Part shown: in pieces, positions 29,454 through 37,625 of the stretch | Position numbering within the stretch: the first letter of the stretch is position 1 | Layout of the letters: each line of letters starts with the position of its first letter | Assembly (NCBI RefSeq): GCF_000154705.2 | Contig: NZ_CM002917.1 | Coordinates: 2,622,461-2,686,460, forward strand | From: Hoeflea phototrophica DFL-43 | GTDB lineage: Bacteria; Pseudomonadota; Alphaproteobacteria; Rhizobiales; Rhizobiaceae | Direction: 5' to 3' | DNA: 64,000 nt | Translations under genes and position numbers: made by a program | Notes under the pieces: generated by a model | The model's database searches: none | Seen by the model: only the letters and a program-made list of their open reading frames with translations | What the model was told of the DNA's origin: nothing

Positions 29454-31141
29454 CAGCGATCCCGATACCTGTTGGTGATTGGATACCGCCGGTCGCGGCC
29501 GAAGTTCTTGCGGGTGATCTTGACGCCCGGGGCAGACTGGCGGCGCTTGTATTCGGCGATGTAGAGCAAATGCTCGATCCGGTGCACGGTGGCGATGTCA
29601 TGGCCGCGCGCGACGATTTCCTCAACGCCCATTTCATGTTCGACGAGGCATTCGAGAATGTCGTCAAGCACCTCATAGGGCGGCAGGGAATCCTGATCGG
29701 TCTGGTCCGGCCGGAGCTCGGCGGACGGCGCCTTGTTGATGATGTTGACCGGGATCACCTCGCCCGAAGGCCCGAGCGCACCGGGCGGCACGTGTGCGTT
29801 GCGCCAGCGCGACAGCGCATAGACCTGCAGCTTGTAGAGATCCTTGATCGGGTTGAAGCCGCCATTCATGTCGCCATAGAGCGTGGCATAGCCGACCGAC
29901 ATTTCGCTCTTGTTGCCGGTGGTCACCACCATCGAGCCGAACTTGTTGGAAATCGCCATCAGGATGACGCCGCGCGCCCGGCTCTGCAGGTTCTCCTCGG
30001 TGATACCCTCGTCGGTGCCCTCGAACATCTCGCCAAGCGCTGACAGGAAGCCCTGCACCGGCTCCTCGATCGCCACCGTATCGTAATGACAGCCCAGCGC
30101 CCGGGCGCAGGCCTCGGCGTCGGTGAACGAGCTTTCGGACGTATAGCGGTAGGGCAGCATGACGGTGCGCACGCGCTCCTCGCCCAGCGCATCAACCGCA
30201 AGCGCGGCGCAAAGAGCGGAATCGATGCCGCCGGACAGTCCCAGCACGACATTGCGGAAGCCGTTCTTGTTGACGTAATCGCGCAGGCCCAGCATGCAGG
30301 CGCGGTAATCGGCCTCCTCGCCCTCCGGGACCACCGACATCGGCCCGGGTTTGCAACGCCATGTTCCATCGTCCTGGCGCTTGAAGGTGACGATCGAGAC
30401 CGTTTCCTCAAACTGGCTCATCTGGAAGCCGAGACTCTTGTCGGCATTCATGGCAAAGCTGGCGCCGTCGAACACCAGTTCGTCCTGTCCGCCGACCTGG
30501 TTGGCAAAGACCATCGGCAGCCCGCTTTCGATGACCTGGCGAAGCACCACCTGATGACGGACATCGACCTTGCCGCGATAATAGGGCGAGCCATTGGGCA
30601 CCAGCAGGATCTCCGCACCGCTTTCGGCCAAGGTTTCGCAGACGCCGAGATCGCCCCAGATGTCCTCACAGATGGGAATGCCCAGACGCACGCCGCGGAT
30701 CGCAACGGGCCCGGGCATCTCGCCCACATCAAACACCCGCTTTTCGTCGAACTCGCCGTAATTGGGCAGATCCACCTTGTCGCGGCTGGTCACCAGCTTG
30801 CCGCCATCCAGCACGGCAACCGAATTGTGCCGCTTGCCATCGTCCGAGCGCGGATAGCCGATGATCACAGCGGGGCCGCCATCGGCGGTGTCGGCGGCAA
30901 GCTCGTTGACCGCCTTGAGGCAACTGCGGATCAAGGCCGGCTTGAGAACCAGATCCTCGGGCGGGTAACCCACGATGAACAACTCGGTAAACAGCACAAT
31001 GTCCGCGCCATGCCGATGCGCATCGGCCCGCGCTTCGCGTGCCTTGGCAAGATTGCCGGCAACATCGCCCACGGTGGGGTTCAACTGCGCAACGGCAATA
31101 CGGAGAGTATCAGTGGCGGATGTGGGAGCTGTGATCGTCAT
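29453..31141 (-). CDS. nadE: glutamine-dependent NAD+ synthase
   Basis: The 562-residue enzyme converts deamido-NAD to NAD+ using glutamine. The N-terminal nitrilase-type glutaminase domain (about 10-265) shows Glu in LFTELFIVGY, Lys in SRDKVDLPNYGEF and Cys in GIPICEDIWGD. The C-terminal synthetase domain (about 290-550) has the SGGIDS ATP-pyrophosphatase loop (LGLSGGIDSALCA) and TTGNKSEMSVGY. Length and order are normal. It is followed without gap by an MFS gene. Confidence 0.95.
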   Translation of the reverse strand: MTITAPTSATDTLRIAVAQLNPTVGDVAGNLAKAREARADAHRHGADIVLFTELFIVGYPPEDLVLKPALIRSCLKAVNELAADTADGGPAVIIGYPRSDDGKRHNSVAVLDGGKLVTSRDKVDLPNYGEFDEKRVFDVGEMPGPVAIRGVRLGIPICEDIWGDLGVCETLAESGAEILLVPNGSPYYRGKVDVRHQVVLRQVIESGLPMVFANQVGGQDELVFDGASFAMNADKSLGFQMSQFEETVSIVTFKRQDDGTWRCKPGPMSVVPEGEEADYRACMLGLRDYVNKNGFRNVVLGLSGGIDSALCAALAVDALGEERVRTVMLPYRYTSESSFTDAEACARALGCHYDTVAIEEPVQGFLSALGEMFEGTDEGITEENLQSRARGVILMAISNKFGSMVVTTGNKSEMSVGYATLYGDMNGGFNPIKDLYKLQVYALSRWRNAHVPPGALGPSGEVIPVNIINKAPSAELRPDQTDQDSLPPYEVLDDILECLVEHEMGVEEIVARGHDIATVHRIEHLLYIAEYKRRQSAPGVKITRKNFGRDRRYPITNRYRDR

Positions 31142-31242
31142 GGCTTCGGTCTTAACCCGGATTGAAGCGCATGGAAATCATCGATTTTGCCTCAGGGGCT
31201 TTGCGCAATTCATCCGGCGACCAGTGCTGGCGTCAGCCACCA

Positions 31243-31449
31243 TCAGTCATCATCATTGTCACGCCCGACCCCGACAACAGCCCCGGCAGCCTTGCCGGTC
31301 AGCTTGACGGCGCCCACAGCCCCGCCGACCACAACGGAGCCCGCGCCGGTGACGGTTTTTGCCACCATATAGGTCCCGCAGCCCGAAAGCGGCAGGGAAA
31401 CAAGACCAAGGGTTGAGAGCATGGCCAGACGGCGAAAGGAAGTGTTCAT
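31243..31449 (-). CDS. small putative lipoprotein
   Basis: The 68-residue product has a lipobox (LPLSGC, Cys at about residue 24) and a Gly/Val/Ala-rich mature part that could form one amphipathic or membrane-associating segment, ending in an acidic DNDDD tail. No family function is known. It lies upstream of nadE on the same strand with about 100 bases between. Confidence 0.65.
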   Translation of the reverse strand: MNTSFRRLAMLSTLGLVSLPLSGCGTYMVAKTVTGAGSVVVGGAVGAVKLTGKAAGAVVGVGRDNDDD

Positions 31450-31493
31450 TCGCGACGTCTAACCGCTAAATCCTGAAGGCGGCGTTAAGCCGG

Positions 31494-32336
31494 TCAAGCC
31501 TCGCTCATCGCTGGGGCCATGGCCGGCGCGGGGGAGAACCGCCACATGGTCATTGCCAGCACACCGAAATCCGAGCTGTCATGGATCAGCCCGGCCTCGC
31601 CACCGGGCCCTGCCGCACCAAGTGCGACGTAGAGCGGCAACAAGTGCTCGTCGGTGGGATGATTCTCAACCGCAAACGGCGCTTGCGCCCGGTAATCGAT
31701 CAGCGCCGCCACATCATTGGCTGCAAGCCTGGCATTCATCCAACTGGTGAAGGCCTCGACCCAATCGGGCACATCGAGTTCACGCTGCCCTGCCCTCAAT
31801 GCGGGCAAGGCCACACCAAGATTGTGGGTGAAAGATCCCGACCCTATCACCAGCACGCCCTCAGCACTAAGACCTGCCAGCGCCGCGCCCAACCGGTAGT
31901 GATGCTCCGGGCCTTGGCGCGGATCGACCGACAGCGACACCACCGGAATATCGGCATCGGGATAGATAAGCTTGAGCGGCACCCAGACACCATGGTCAAA
32001 GCCGCGAGACTCGACAGCGCGGGCATCAAAGCCGGCCGCTGCGAGATCGCTGACAATCCGGCGCGCAAGATCCGGCTCCCCCGGCGCGGGATAGTGCATC
32101 GCATAGAGTTCAGGCGCGAAGCCGCCAAAATCGTGGATGGTTTCAGGATCGACGTCGGCGGAAACGGCAACCTTACCCGAGACTTCAAAATGCGCACTGG
32201 CAACAACAATGGCGCGCGGCCGTGGCAAGCCGTCGGCAAGCTGCTTCATCCATTTGGCCGCTTTTGTGTCGGCAATCACCGTGTCAGGCGACCCGTGCGA
32301 GATGAACAGGGCGGGAAGTGCGGTGGATTGGGTCAT
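31494..32336 (-). CDS. DODA-type extradiol aromatic ring-opening dioxygenase family protein
   Basis: The 280-residue enzyme belongs to the class III extradiol dioxygenase (LigB/YgiD) family. Putative iron ligands are His14 in FISHGSPD, His49 in VVASAHFEV and a later His in VIGSGSFTHNLG. FDHGVWVPLKLIYPDADIPVVSLS is the family's central signature. E. coli YgiD cleaves DOPA in vitro, but the natural substrate here is unknown. aaggaga lies upstream of the ATG. It appears monocistronic. Confidence 0.88.
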   Translation of the reverse strand: MTQSTALPALFISHGSPDTVIADTKAAKWMKQLADGLPRPRAIVVASAHFEVSGKVAVSADVDPETIHDFGGFAPELYAMHYPAPGEPDLARRIVSDLAAAGFDARAVESRGFDHGVWVPLKLIYPDADIPVVSLSVDPRQGPEHHYRLGAALAGLSAEGVLVIGSGSFTHNLGVALPALRAGQRELDVPDWVEAFTSWMNARLAANDVAALIDYRAQAPFAVENHPTDEHLLPLYVALGAAGPGGEAGLIHDSSDFGVLAMTMWRFSPAPAMAPAMSEA

Positions 32337-33028
32337 CGTCGATCTCCTTGCCGAGACTATAGGCCCCGGCCTTCGTTCAAGAAAGACGCTGTTTCCGCCA
32401 CTCAGCGTTCATCATTTACGAACGAAAACTTCTGGCCATGCCGAAAGACCCGCTTGGATGCGCTCCAATCGGGAGAATGAGGCCGTCAGTGTCCGGAGGG
32501 CCGCCCGTGGGCTTTGCCTTCTGAAACTGTGAAGATAATGGGTGGCGCAACCCGCGCGCGGCCCGAAGCTCGCCGGATGATGTCCGCATCCGACAGGCGA
32601 AACCTCGCATTCCCGGGATTTCACCCCCGCCCGGATTGCTCCGGCCGCAGCCTGGACAGGCCACGGGAATGGTTTTTTCGGAGTCCGGCACGGACCCTGA
32701 CCGGCCAAACTGAGCCGCTCATGTCCGCCACAGGCCCGCACCGGTGTTTCTGCCCATATCCAGCCGTGAGGCTGGCATGACGCGAAACCCGGCCCGGTGG
32801 CTGGCTTTGCACGCTCCTCAATCAAGGACCGCCCGCCAGCGGAGCTCCGATGGTGTCCGCCTCCTTTCGCAAACTGCCGCACGTTACGCCAGATCCGCAA
32901 AAGGCCTTCCTCCCGCCTGGTCCGACACGTTCGCGATCCATCCGGCAGCGGGAGTGCGAAGATGATGGCATGGCGGCGGAGGGTGGGGATAAAACGGGAG
33001 CGTTTTCTGTGCGATGGCGCGGCACACA
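32337..33028. other. long intergenic region, no supported gene
   Basis: A 205-codon open frame on the minus strand (32412-33029) has an irregular, Arg/Pro/Gly-rich composition with no recognisable domain and no good ribosome binding site. I treat it as chance in GC-rich DNA or as decayed sequence. No RNA structure was found in this part; repeats begin just to the right. Confidence 0.4.
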
Positions 33029-33215
33029 CCCTCTCCCCCTTGGTGGGGGAGAATGCGAATTTCAGCAGCTTAGCAACAGCTAAGTGCTAGAAATTCCAAG
33101 AGAGGGGGGCTGGTTCGACACCGGAAACTTCCCCCTCACCTGAAAAATCTATGACTTGGCGCTTCGCACCAAGACCATGATTTTTCTTCCTCTCCCACAA
33201 GGGTAGAGGAAAAAG
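33029..33215. repeat. mosaic of palindromic intergenic repeats
   Basis: Three hairpin-forming units lie in a row. The first is CTCCCCC/GGGGGAG (33033-33051). The second is a long imperfect palindrome at 33142-33186 with arms GAAAAATC/GATTTTTC and centre TTGGCGCTTCGCACCAA. The third is TTCCTCTCCC/GGGTAGAGGAA (33187-33211). Such units recur in rhizobial intergenic DNA. The last one may terminate the GFA gene, which ends at 33220. Confidence 0.65.
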
Positions 33216-33219
33216 ACAC

Positions 33220-33642
33220 TCATTCCGCCACCAGCAACCCCGCCGAGCCCTTCTCATATTGCGGCAATCCGTCGGAGATCTCGTAAAAATCGCCCTTGTC
33301 GGCGCAGAAGATGTGCTTGGTCATTTTCAGCCCCGACGGTTCGTCAAAACTGCCCGCCAGCACCGAGATGAACGGATCGGACTGGTGCTTCCAGAACAGC
33401 GCCGAACCGCAGGTCGAACAGAATCCGCGCCGGGCGAAATCCGACGCCTGATACCAGGTGATGTTGTCCGCCCCCTCGATCTCGATGTTCTCGTCACCCA
33501 CATTGGTGGCGGCGAAATAAAGCCCCGACTGCCGCCGGCACTGCGAGCAATGGCAGGCGACGACCTCCCGAAGCGGTCCGGTGGTGCGGAAACGGACGGC
33601 GCCGCAATTGCAGTGGCCGGTGCGGATTTGGTCGTCTGACAT
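33220..33642 (-). CDS. GFA family (CENP-V/GFA domain) protein
   Basis: The 140-residue zinc protein has the glutathione-dependent formaldehyde-activating (GFA) fold. The cysteine pattern is HCNCGAVRF, ACHCSQCRRQSG and GFCSTCGSALFW, giving two zinc sites. Most family members are not true formaldehyde-activating enzymes and are of uncertain function. The start has ggag upstream. It marks the left border of the AT-rich accessory patch. Confidence 0.9.
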   Translation of the reverse strand: MSDDQIRTGHCNCGAVRFRTTGPLREVVACHCSQCRRQSGLYFAATNVGDENIEIEGADNITWYQASDFARRGFCSTCGSALFWKHQSDPFISVLAGSFDEPSGLKMTKHIFCADKGDFYEISDGLPQYEKGSAGLLVAE

Positions 33643-33798
33643 GGGGGCTCCGAGGGGGGTGATTCCGGTTGGACACGATCAAAGCACGGGCGGGGGTTGC
33701 TGTGCTACTGACAAATGCTACCCCTGACGGGCGTCATACGCGGGTACCAGCTGTACACTGATAGGTTTGATGCTGGTATCCTCTCAGACTCTCCTATT

Positions 33799-33852
33799 GA
33801 GCACCGATGAGCACATCGGAGCACATTGGATAACCGGAGCACCCACGAGCAC
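33799..33852. repeat. iteron-like GAGCAC direct repeats
   Basis: Five copies of GAGCAC begin at 33799, 33809, 33819, 33837 and 33847, so spacing is 10, 10, 18 and 10 bases, close to one helical turn. A perfect inverted repeat CCGATG/CATCGG overlaps the first three. An AT-rich tract of about 180 bases follows. This is the look of protein-binding iterons beside a DNA unwinding element, or of an operator array. Confidence 0.6.
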
Positions 33853-34002
33853 CAATAAATCGAAATAAACTACTCAAAATCCTAATATATTTGCCCGACC
33901 GCAACGTTCATGAGAGATTGACTTGACGTTATATGTGCAACGATACTGGATCAAATTGCCGATATACGCCGATTCAAATCCCATGAGACGATAACTAAGT
34001 TA

Positions 34003-34031
34003 TTGATTTTATTGAATTTTGTTTCTATATT
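34003..34031 (+). promoter_or_regulatory. sigma70-type promoter of the hairpin leader
   Basis: TTGATT (34003-34008) is separated by exactly 17 bases from TATATT (34026-34031). The predicted start, near 34038, is just before the first GTCCAAA hairpin. The boxes are closer to the general sigma70 consensus than most alphaproteobacterial promoters. An additional TTGACTTGACG lies at about 33918. Confidence 0.6.
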
Positions 34032-34037
34032 GAAAAA

Positions 34038-34263
34038 CACAAGCGACAACGTCCAAAGTCGTCGCCGCATAACTGCCGCTAGAACCTCCACCCTTCTTGC
34101 GGAATGAGCTACGGCGGGTCCAAACCCCGTAGTCCACATAGTCGGTCGCGCGTCCAAACCGCGACACGCCAGCTACGGGGTCCAAACTCGTAGCTGGCAA
34201 ACTGCCGAACCATTGCTACGGGGTCCAAACCCGTAGTGCCTCCATTTAAAAAAGGATAATAAC
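34038..34263 (+). promoter_or_regulatory. structured leader with five GTCCAAA-loop hairpins
   Basis: Five hairpins stand between the promoter and the downstream gene: 34043-34065, 34109-34132, 34145-34165, 34169-34197 and 34215-34237. Each exposes the same 7-base loop GTCCAAA. The stems differ (GCGAC/GTCGC, CTACGG/CCGTAG with a bulge, GTCGCG/CGCGAC, an 11-bp stem beginning CCAGCTACG, and CTACGGG/CCCGTAG). The paired changes mean the folding is conserved by something other than simple repetition. The AAGGA ribosome site lies about 15 bases after the last hairpin. It may be an RNA regulator, a protein-binding leader or single-strand DNA hairpins. Confidence 0.75.
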
Positions 34264-34785
34264 ATGGCTGCTTCACCGAAGACTATCAGCAAAAAGATCG
34301 AAGAAAAACAGGCTGAGATTAGAAAGCAGGTCTTTGGTGAGTTACAGAAAGCTCACACTTGGGACCGCAAGACGGCTAAAGGATTCACCACAATCCCACG
34401 AACCATGCCGTTGCTGGGCGCAATAATGGATAGCCTCTCCGGTAAGGGCAAACCGGTCTCCACCACGTACTTGGAGCTTTGGTGCAGAAGCAATGATGAT
34501 GGGTTCGTCATTCTAAGCAAACAGGCAGATATCGCCTTTGCGTCAGGGTTTTCCGGTTTGCGCGGTGTTTCCACATGGAAGGAGCGTGTTCGTAAACTCG
34601 AAGAACTTAATTTCCTCATTACTAAGCCGGGCGTTTCCGGAAGTCTCCACTACGTCCAGCTTTGGAACCCGTACATTATCATCAAATTACACAACGGAAA
34701 CAATACGCTAGGCCTGCCAGCAGACCGCTATAACGCTCTTGTCGAGAGGATGATGGAAATCGGGGCTAAGGATTTTGATAGCTAA
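34264..34785 (+). CDS. accessory 173-aa protein, unrecognised, possibly replication- or nucleic-acid-related
   Basis: I do not recognise this family with confidence. The N-terminus is a charged helix (residues 8-30, Lys/Glu-rich). The middle (about 60-145) has a helix-turn-helix or winged-helix-like rhythm: TTYLELWCRS, FVILSKQADIAFASGF, TWKERVRKLEELNFLITKPG, then a strand LHYVQLWNPYIII. That pattern occurs in plasmid and phage DNA-binding proteins. Its base composition and codon use are more AT-rich than those of its neighbours, suggesting transfer. A ribosome site aagga precedes ATG 34264. An iteron-like array, AT-rich DNA, a good promoter and five identical-loop hairpins lie directly upstream, consistent with a replication initiator or an autoregulated RNA-binding protein. 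Both are inference. Confidence 0.8.
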   Translation: MAASPKTISKKIEEKQAEIRKQVFGELQKAHTWDRKTAKGFTTIPRTMPLLGAIMDSLSGKGKPVSTTYLELWCRSNDDGFVILSKQADIAFASGFSGLRGVSTWKERVRKLEELNFLITKPGVSGSLHYVQLWNPYIIIKLHNGNNTLGLPADRYNALVERMMEIGAKDFDS

Positions 34786-35007
34786 CGCAGACAACTAAAG
34801 TTCGCGTTGCTCACCTCTCCTCCCGGAAGCGCACCGTTTGTTACCTTTCGCAGGCTGGTCACGACAAGTCAGAACGGCATTCAATGGGAGGAAATGGGAT
34901 CGGCTTCCCCTTCGCACACCATCATACCCGATCCGGTATCCAGCGGGCAAGCGTCCGCGAGCCGGAAGACCGTTTAACTTCGGGAAATTGTTGCTCTGTC
35001 AGGAGTC
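34786..35007. other. right flank of the accessory patch
   Basis: No gene is supported. Composition returns to GC-rich about 50 bases after the stop of the accessory gene. No terminator with a T run is evident. Confidence 0.35.
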
Positions 35008-35061
35008 CCTCACCGCGCCGACGCGCGGTGGCTGGATCCCGGATCAGGTCCGGGATGACGG
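35008..35061. repeat. REP-like palindromic repeat
   Basis: Two hairpins lie side by side: a perfect 8-bp stem CACCGCGC/GCGCGGTG with loop CGAC (35011-35030) and CCCGGA/TCCGGG (35038-35054), within the pattern TGGATCCCGGATCAGGTCC. That pattern is scattered through many alphaproteobacterial genomes. The element overlaps the 3' end of the antitoxin remnant. Confidence 0.75.
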
Positions 35062-35214
35062 TGGTGGGGTTGGCACTCTACCCTGAGCTTGCCGCAGCTC
35101 CGCAAGAAACGCGTCCATATCCAGAGGACCGGTGTCCCCCGACACGAGGCCCGCGTCGATTGCGTGGCGGAGTTCGGCCAATCTTTCTTGGTTCGTAGGA
35201 TTGGCCGAATTCAT
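35044..35214 (-). pseudogene. C-terminal remnant of a ParD-like antitoxin
   Basis: A 56-codon frame reads RLAELRHAIDAGLVSGDTG, then PLDMDAFLAELRQ. This closely matches the C-terminal, toxin-binding part of ParD/CC2985-type antitoxins. The N-terminal ribbon-helix-helix DNA-binding domain (about 40 residues) is missing. The last 11 codons run into the REP-like repeat, so the native end is also lost. No ParE toxin gene is next to it. It starts 6 bases after the DAHP synthase stop. A short functional peptide is possible but less likely. Confidence 0.55.
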
Positions 35215-35219
35215 CGCAA

Positions 35220-36593
35220 TTACCCGTTCACAACCTGCTTCTGCTCGTCGCGGCCGCCCTTCATGCGTTCGGCCACGAGGAAGGCGAGTTCGAGCGCCTG
35301 GTCGGCGTTGAGACGCGGGTCGCAATGGGTGTGGTAGCGGTCCTGCAGGTCCTCGCCCGACAGTGCGCGGGCGCCGCCGGTGCATTCGGTGACGTTCTTG
35401 CCGGTCATCTCGATGTGGATGCCGCCGGGATGGGTGCCCTCGGCGCGGTGGATCTGGAAGAAGCTGTCCACCTCCGACAGGATGCGCTCGAACGGACGCG
35501 TCTTGTAGCTGTTGAGCGTGATCGTGTTGCCATGCATCGGATCGCATGACCACACCACCTTGCGGCCCTCGCGCTCGACGGCGCGGATCAGCTTGGGCAG
35601 GTGATCGGCCACCTTGTCATGTCCGAAGCGGGCAATCAGCGTCAACCGGCCCGCCTCGTTGGCAGGGTTGAGAATGTCGATCAGCGTCAGCAGCTCGTCG
35701 GGATCAAGCGACGGGCCGCATTTCAGGCCGATCGGGTTCTTGATGCCGCGGCAGAACTCGACATGGGCATGATCGGTCTGACGGGTGCGGTCACCAATCC
35801 AGATCATGTGACCGGACGTGGCGTAATAATCGCCCGAGGTCGAATCATTGCGCGTCATCGCCTGCTCGTAGCCAAGCAGCAGCGCTTCATGGCTGGTGAA
35901 GAAATCGGTTTCGCGCAAATTGGAGTGATTGTCGGCGGTGATGCCGATGGCCTTCATGAAATCCATGGTCTCGGAGATCCGGTCGGCCAGCGCCCGATAG
36001 CGCTCGGCCTGCGGGCTGTCCTTGACGAAGCCGAGCATCCACTGATGCACATTGTCGAGATTGGCATAACCGCCCTGGGCGAAGGCGCGCAGCAGGTTGA
36101 GCGTCGCCGCCGACTGCCGGTAGGCCATGATCTGCCGCTCCGGATTGGGGATCCGCGCCTCTTCGTTGAACTCGATGCCGTTGATGATGTCGCCACGGTA
36201 GCTCGGCAGCTCGATGCCGTCCTTCTTCTCGATGTTGGACGAGCGCGGCTTGGCGAACTGGCCGGCGATGCGGCCGATCTTGACCACCGGCTGCTGGGCG
36301 CCAAAGGTCAGCACCACGGCCATCTGCAGGAACACGCGGAAGAAATCGCGGATGTTGTCGGCCTCGTGTTCGGCGAAAGCCTCGGCACAATCCCCACCCT
36401 GAAGCAGAAAGCCCCTGCCTTCGGCGACGTCGGCAAGCGCCGAGGTCAACCGGCGGGCCTCACCCGCAAAAACAAGCGGCGGAAACTTGGCAAGCCGAGC
36501 CTCGGTCGCATCAAGCGCCGCTGCATCCGGATAATCCGGGACCTGCTGGATCGGTTTGTTGCGCCAGCTTGAAGGGGTCCAGTTCTGTGCCAT
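35220..36593 (-). CDS. class II 3-deoxy-7-phosphoheptulonate synthase
   Basis: The 457-residue enzyme catalyses the first step of the shikimate pathway, joining phosphoenolpyruvate and erythrose 4-phosphate. It is the plant-like class II type: [11 protein letters not shown] (metal-binding Cys), [64 protein letters not shown] and [18 protein letters not shown]. It is full length. The gene stands alone. In many genomes it is called aroF, aroG or aroH, so I leave the symbol blank. Confidence 0.96.
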   Translation of the reverse strand: MAQNWTPSSWRNKPIQQVPDYPDAAALDATEARLAKFPPLVFAGEARRLTSALADVAEGRGFLLQGGDCAEAFAEHEADNIRDFFRVFLQMAVVLTFGAQQPVVKIGRIAGQFAKPRSSNIEKKDGIELPSYRGDIINGIEFNEEARIPNPERQIMAYRQSAATLNLLRAFAQGGYANLDNVHQWMLGFVKDSPQAERYRALADRISETMDFMKAIGITADNHSNLRETDFFTSHEALLLGYEQAMTRNDSTSGDYYATSGHMIWIGDRTRQTDHAHVEFCRGIKNPIGLKCGPSLDPDELLTLIDILNPANEAGRLTLIARFGHDKVADHLPKLIRAVEREGRKVVWSCDPMHGNTITLNSYKTRPFERILSEVDSFFQIHRAEGTHPGGIHIEMTGKNVTECTGGARALSGEDLQDRYHTHCDPRLNADQALELAFLVAERMKGGRDEQKQVVNG

Positions 36594-36747
36594 TGTCGTT
36601 CACCGTGTTGGCCGGACTCTCATGCCCGGCGGTTCTTGCAGGCAACATGCCCGCGGATTGCTCAATTTCACGGGGCTTATAGCGCTAGATTGACCGGCTG
36701 CAAACCCGGCAACGCGAATCAGTTGCCGCCTGCCCCAAACCCCGGGA

Positions 36748-37413
36748 TCAGGCGCGGGTGCCGGATTTGAGCACCGTGTCGAACAATTCGGCTTCCGCAT
36801 GCGACAGACTGACCGCCCGTGGATAGACCGGCGCATGCCGATCCTCGTGAATGGGGGTGTGAAATGCGTCGGTTTCAGCGACGAACCGGTGCAGCCCTTC
36901 CAGCCCGAACTCGTTGAAAAACCCCTGCATCACCGCGTCGAGATAAGACCGCAGGATATGCGACGGGGCCTCGACCGGAGGCGGTTCGCTGCGCGCTTCA
37001 TAGACATGAAGGGCAATCTGCGGCTCACGCAGCTCCATCACCGCAGGATCGGGCAGTTCGAGATCGGCAAGCGAGATGTCGCGGCGGTGATAGCGGAACT
37101 CGCGTTCATCAACGTGACCCAGATTTTCCGCCAGATCGATGACCAGCAACCCGTCGATCGCCTGGCCTGCCGCCGGCTCAGCGGTCAAGAGTGCCGGCAT
37201 CACCCCGTCCGGAAGACTCACTCCGGGCGTCGGCCCCATGTCAGGCCTGGGCCGCCAGGTGCGCCGCCAGCCCGTGAGCCGCGCCCGGTGCGCACCGACA
37301 ATGCCCGGACGCAGCGTTGCGCGGTTGACCAGCGAACCATAGCCAAAATAGCCAACCAGTTGCACGCCCCGTGCCGGGCGCTCCAGGCCAATCGTGAATT
37401 GCCGGGTTGTCAT
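36748..37413 (-). CDS. gamma-glutamylcyclotransferase-like protein
   Basis: The 221-residue product has the GGCT/AIG2 fold signature YFGYGSLVNRATL near the N-terminus, and a likely catalytic Glu in the central REFRYHRRDI segment. Such proteins release 5-oxoproline from gamma-glutamyl compounds or act in related chemistry. The long C-terminal half is less typical, so the exact activity is uncertain. ATG 37413 has aggga upstream; an earlier start at 37446 is open but has no ribosome site. Confidence 0.75.
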   Translation of the reverse strand: MTTRQFTIGLERPARGVQLVGYFGYGSLVNRATLRPGIVGAHRARLTGWRRTWRPRPDMGPTPGVSLPDGVMPALLTAEPAAGQAIDGLLVIDLAENLGHVDEREFRYHRRDISLADLELPDPAVMELREPQIALHVYEARSEPPPVEAPSHILRSYLDAVMQGFFNEFGLEGLHRFVAETDAFHTPIHEDRHAPVYPRAVSLSHAEAELFDTVLKSGTRA

Positions 37414-37520
37414 TGGGTTTCCCTGATTGCGCGGTCCCTGAGACAACCGGTATTTGGCGGTTTCGTCAATGCGGCAACCATGCTGTCATTGCCTTGCCAG
37501 CGGCGCCGGTTGCTGCACGC

Positions 37521-37625
37521 TAGAGCGCCGTGCGTCCAATTGGACGCATAAAGGTCGCTCTAACACTTTGATTTGATGCATGTACGTTATCACTCAATTG
37601 AATCCAATTGAGTGCGACATGCATT
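37521..37625. repeat. RIME-like double palindrome element
   Basis: The first unit (37521-37562) has outer arms TAGAGCG/CGCTCTA around the perfect palindrome TGCGTCCAATTGGACGCA. The second (about 37576-37625) has arms ATGCATGT/ACATGCAT around CACTCAATTG/CAATTGAGTG with loop AATC, and overlaps the dctM stop by two bases. The sequence resembles palindromic mosaic elements that recur in Rhizobiaceae. The second palindrome may protect or end the TRAP operon transcript. Confidence 0.7.

Noticed and set aside
32412..33029. 205-codon minus-strand open frame in the gene desert
   Set aside because: No domain, irregular composition, no ribosome site. Kept only as a note in the intergenic description.
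34043..34237. Possible CRISPR array (repeated GTCCAAA units)
   Set aside because: The shared part is only a 7-base loop, flanking arms differ, spacing is irregular (67, 34, 28 and 43 bases between loop centres), and there are no cas genes. Hairpin leader fits better.
35044..35553. 169-codon minus-strand open frame overlapping DAHP synthase
   Set aside because: Only its last 56 codons, outside the DAHP synthase gene, have meaning (antitoxin remnant). The rest is an out-of-frame shadow.
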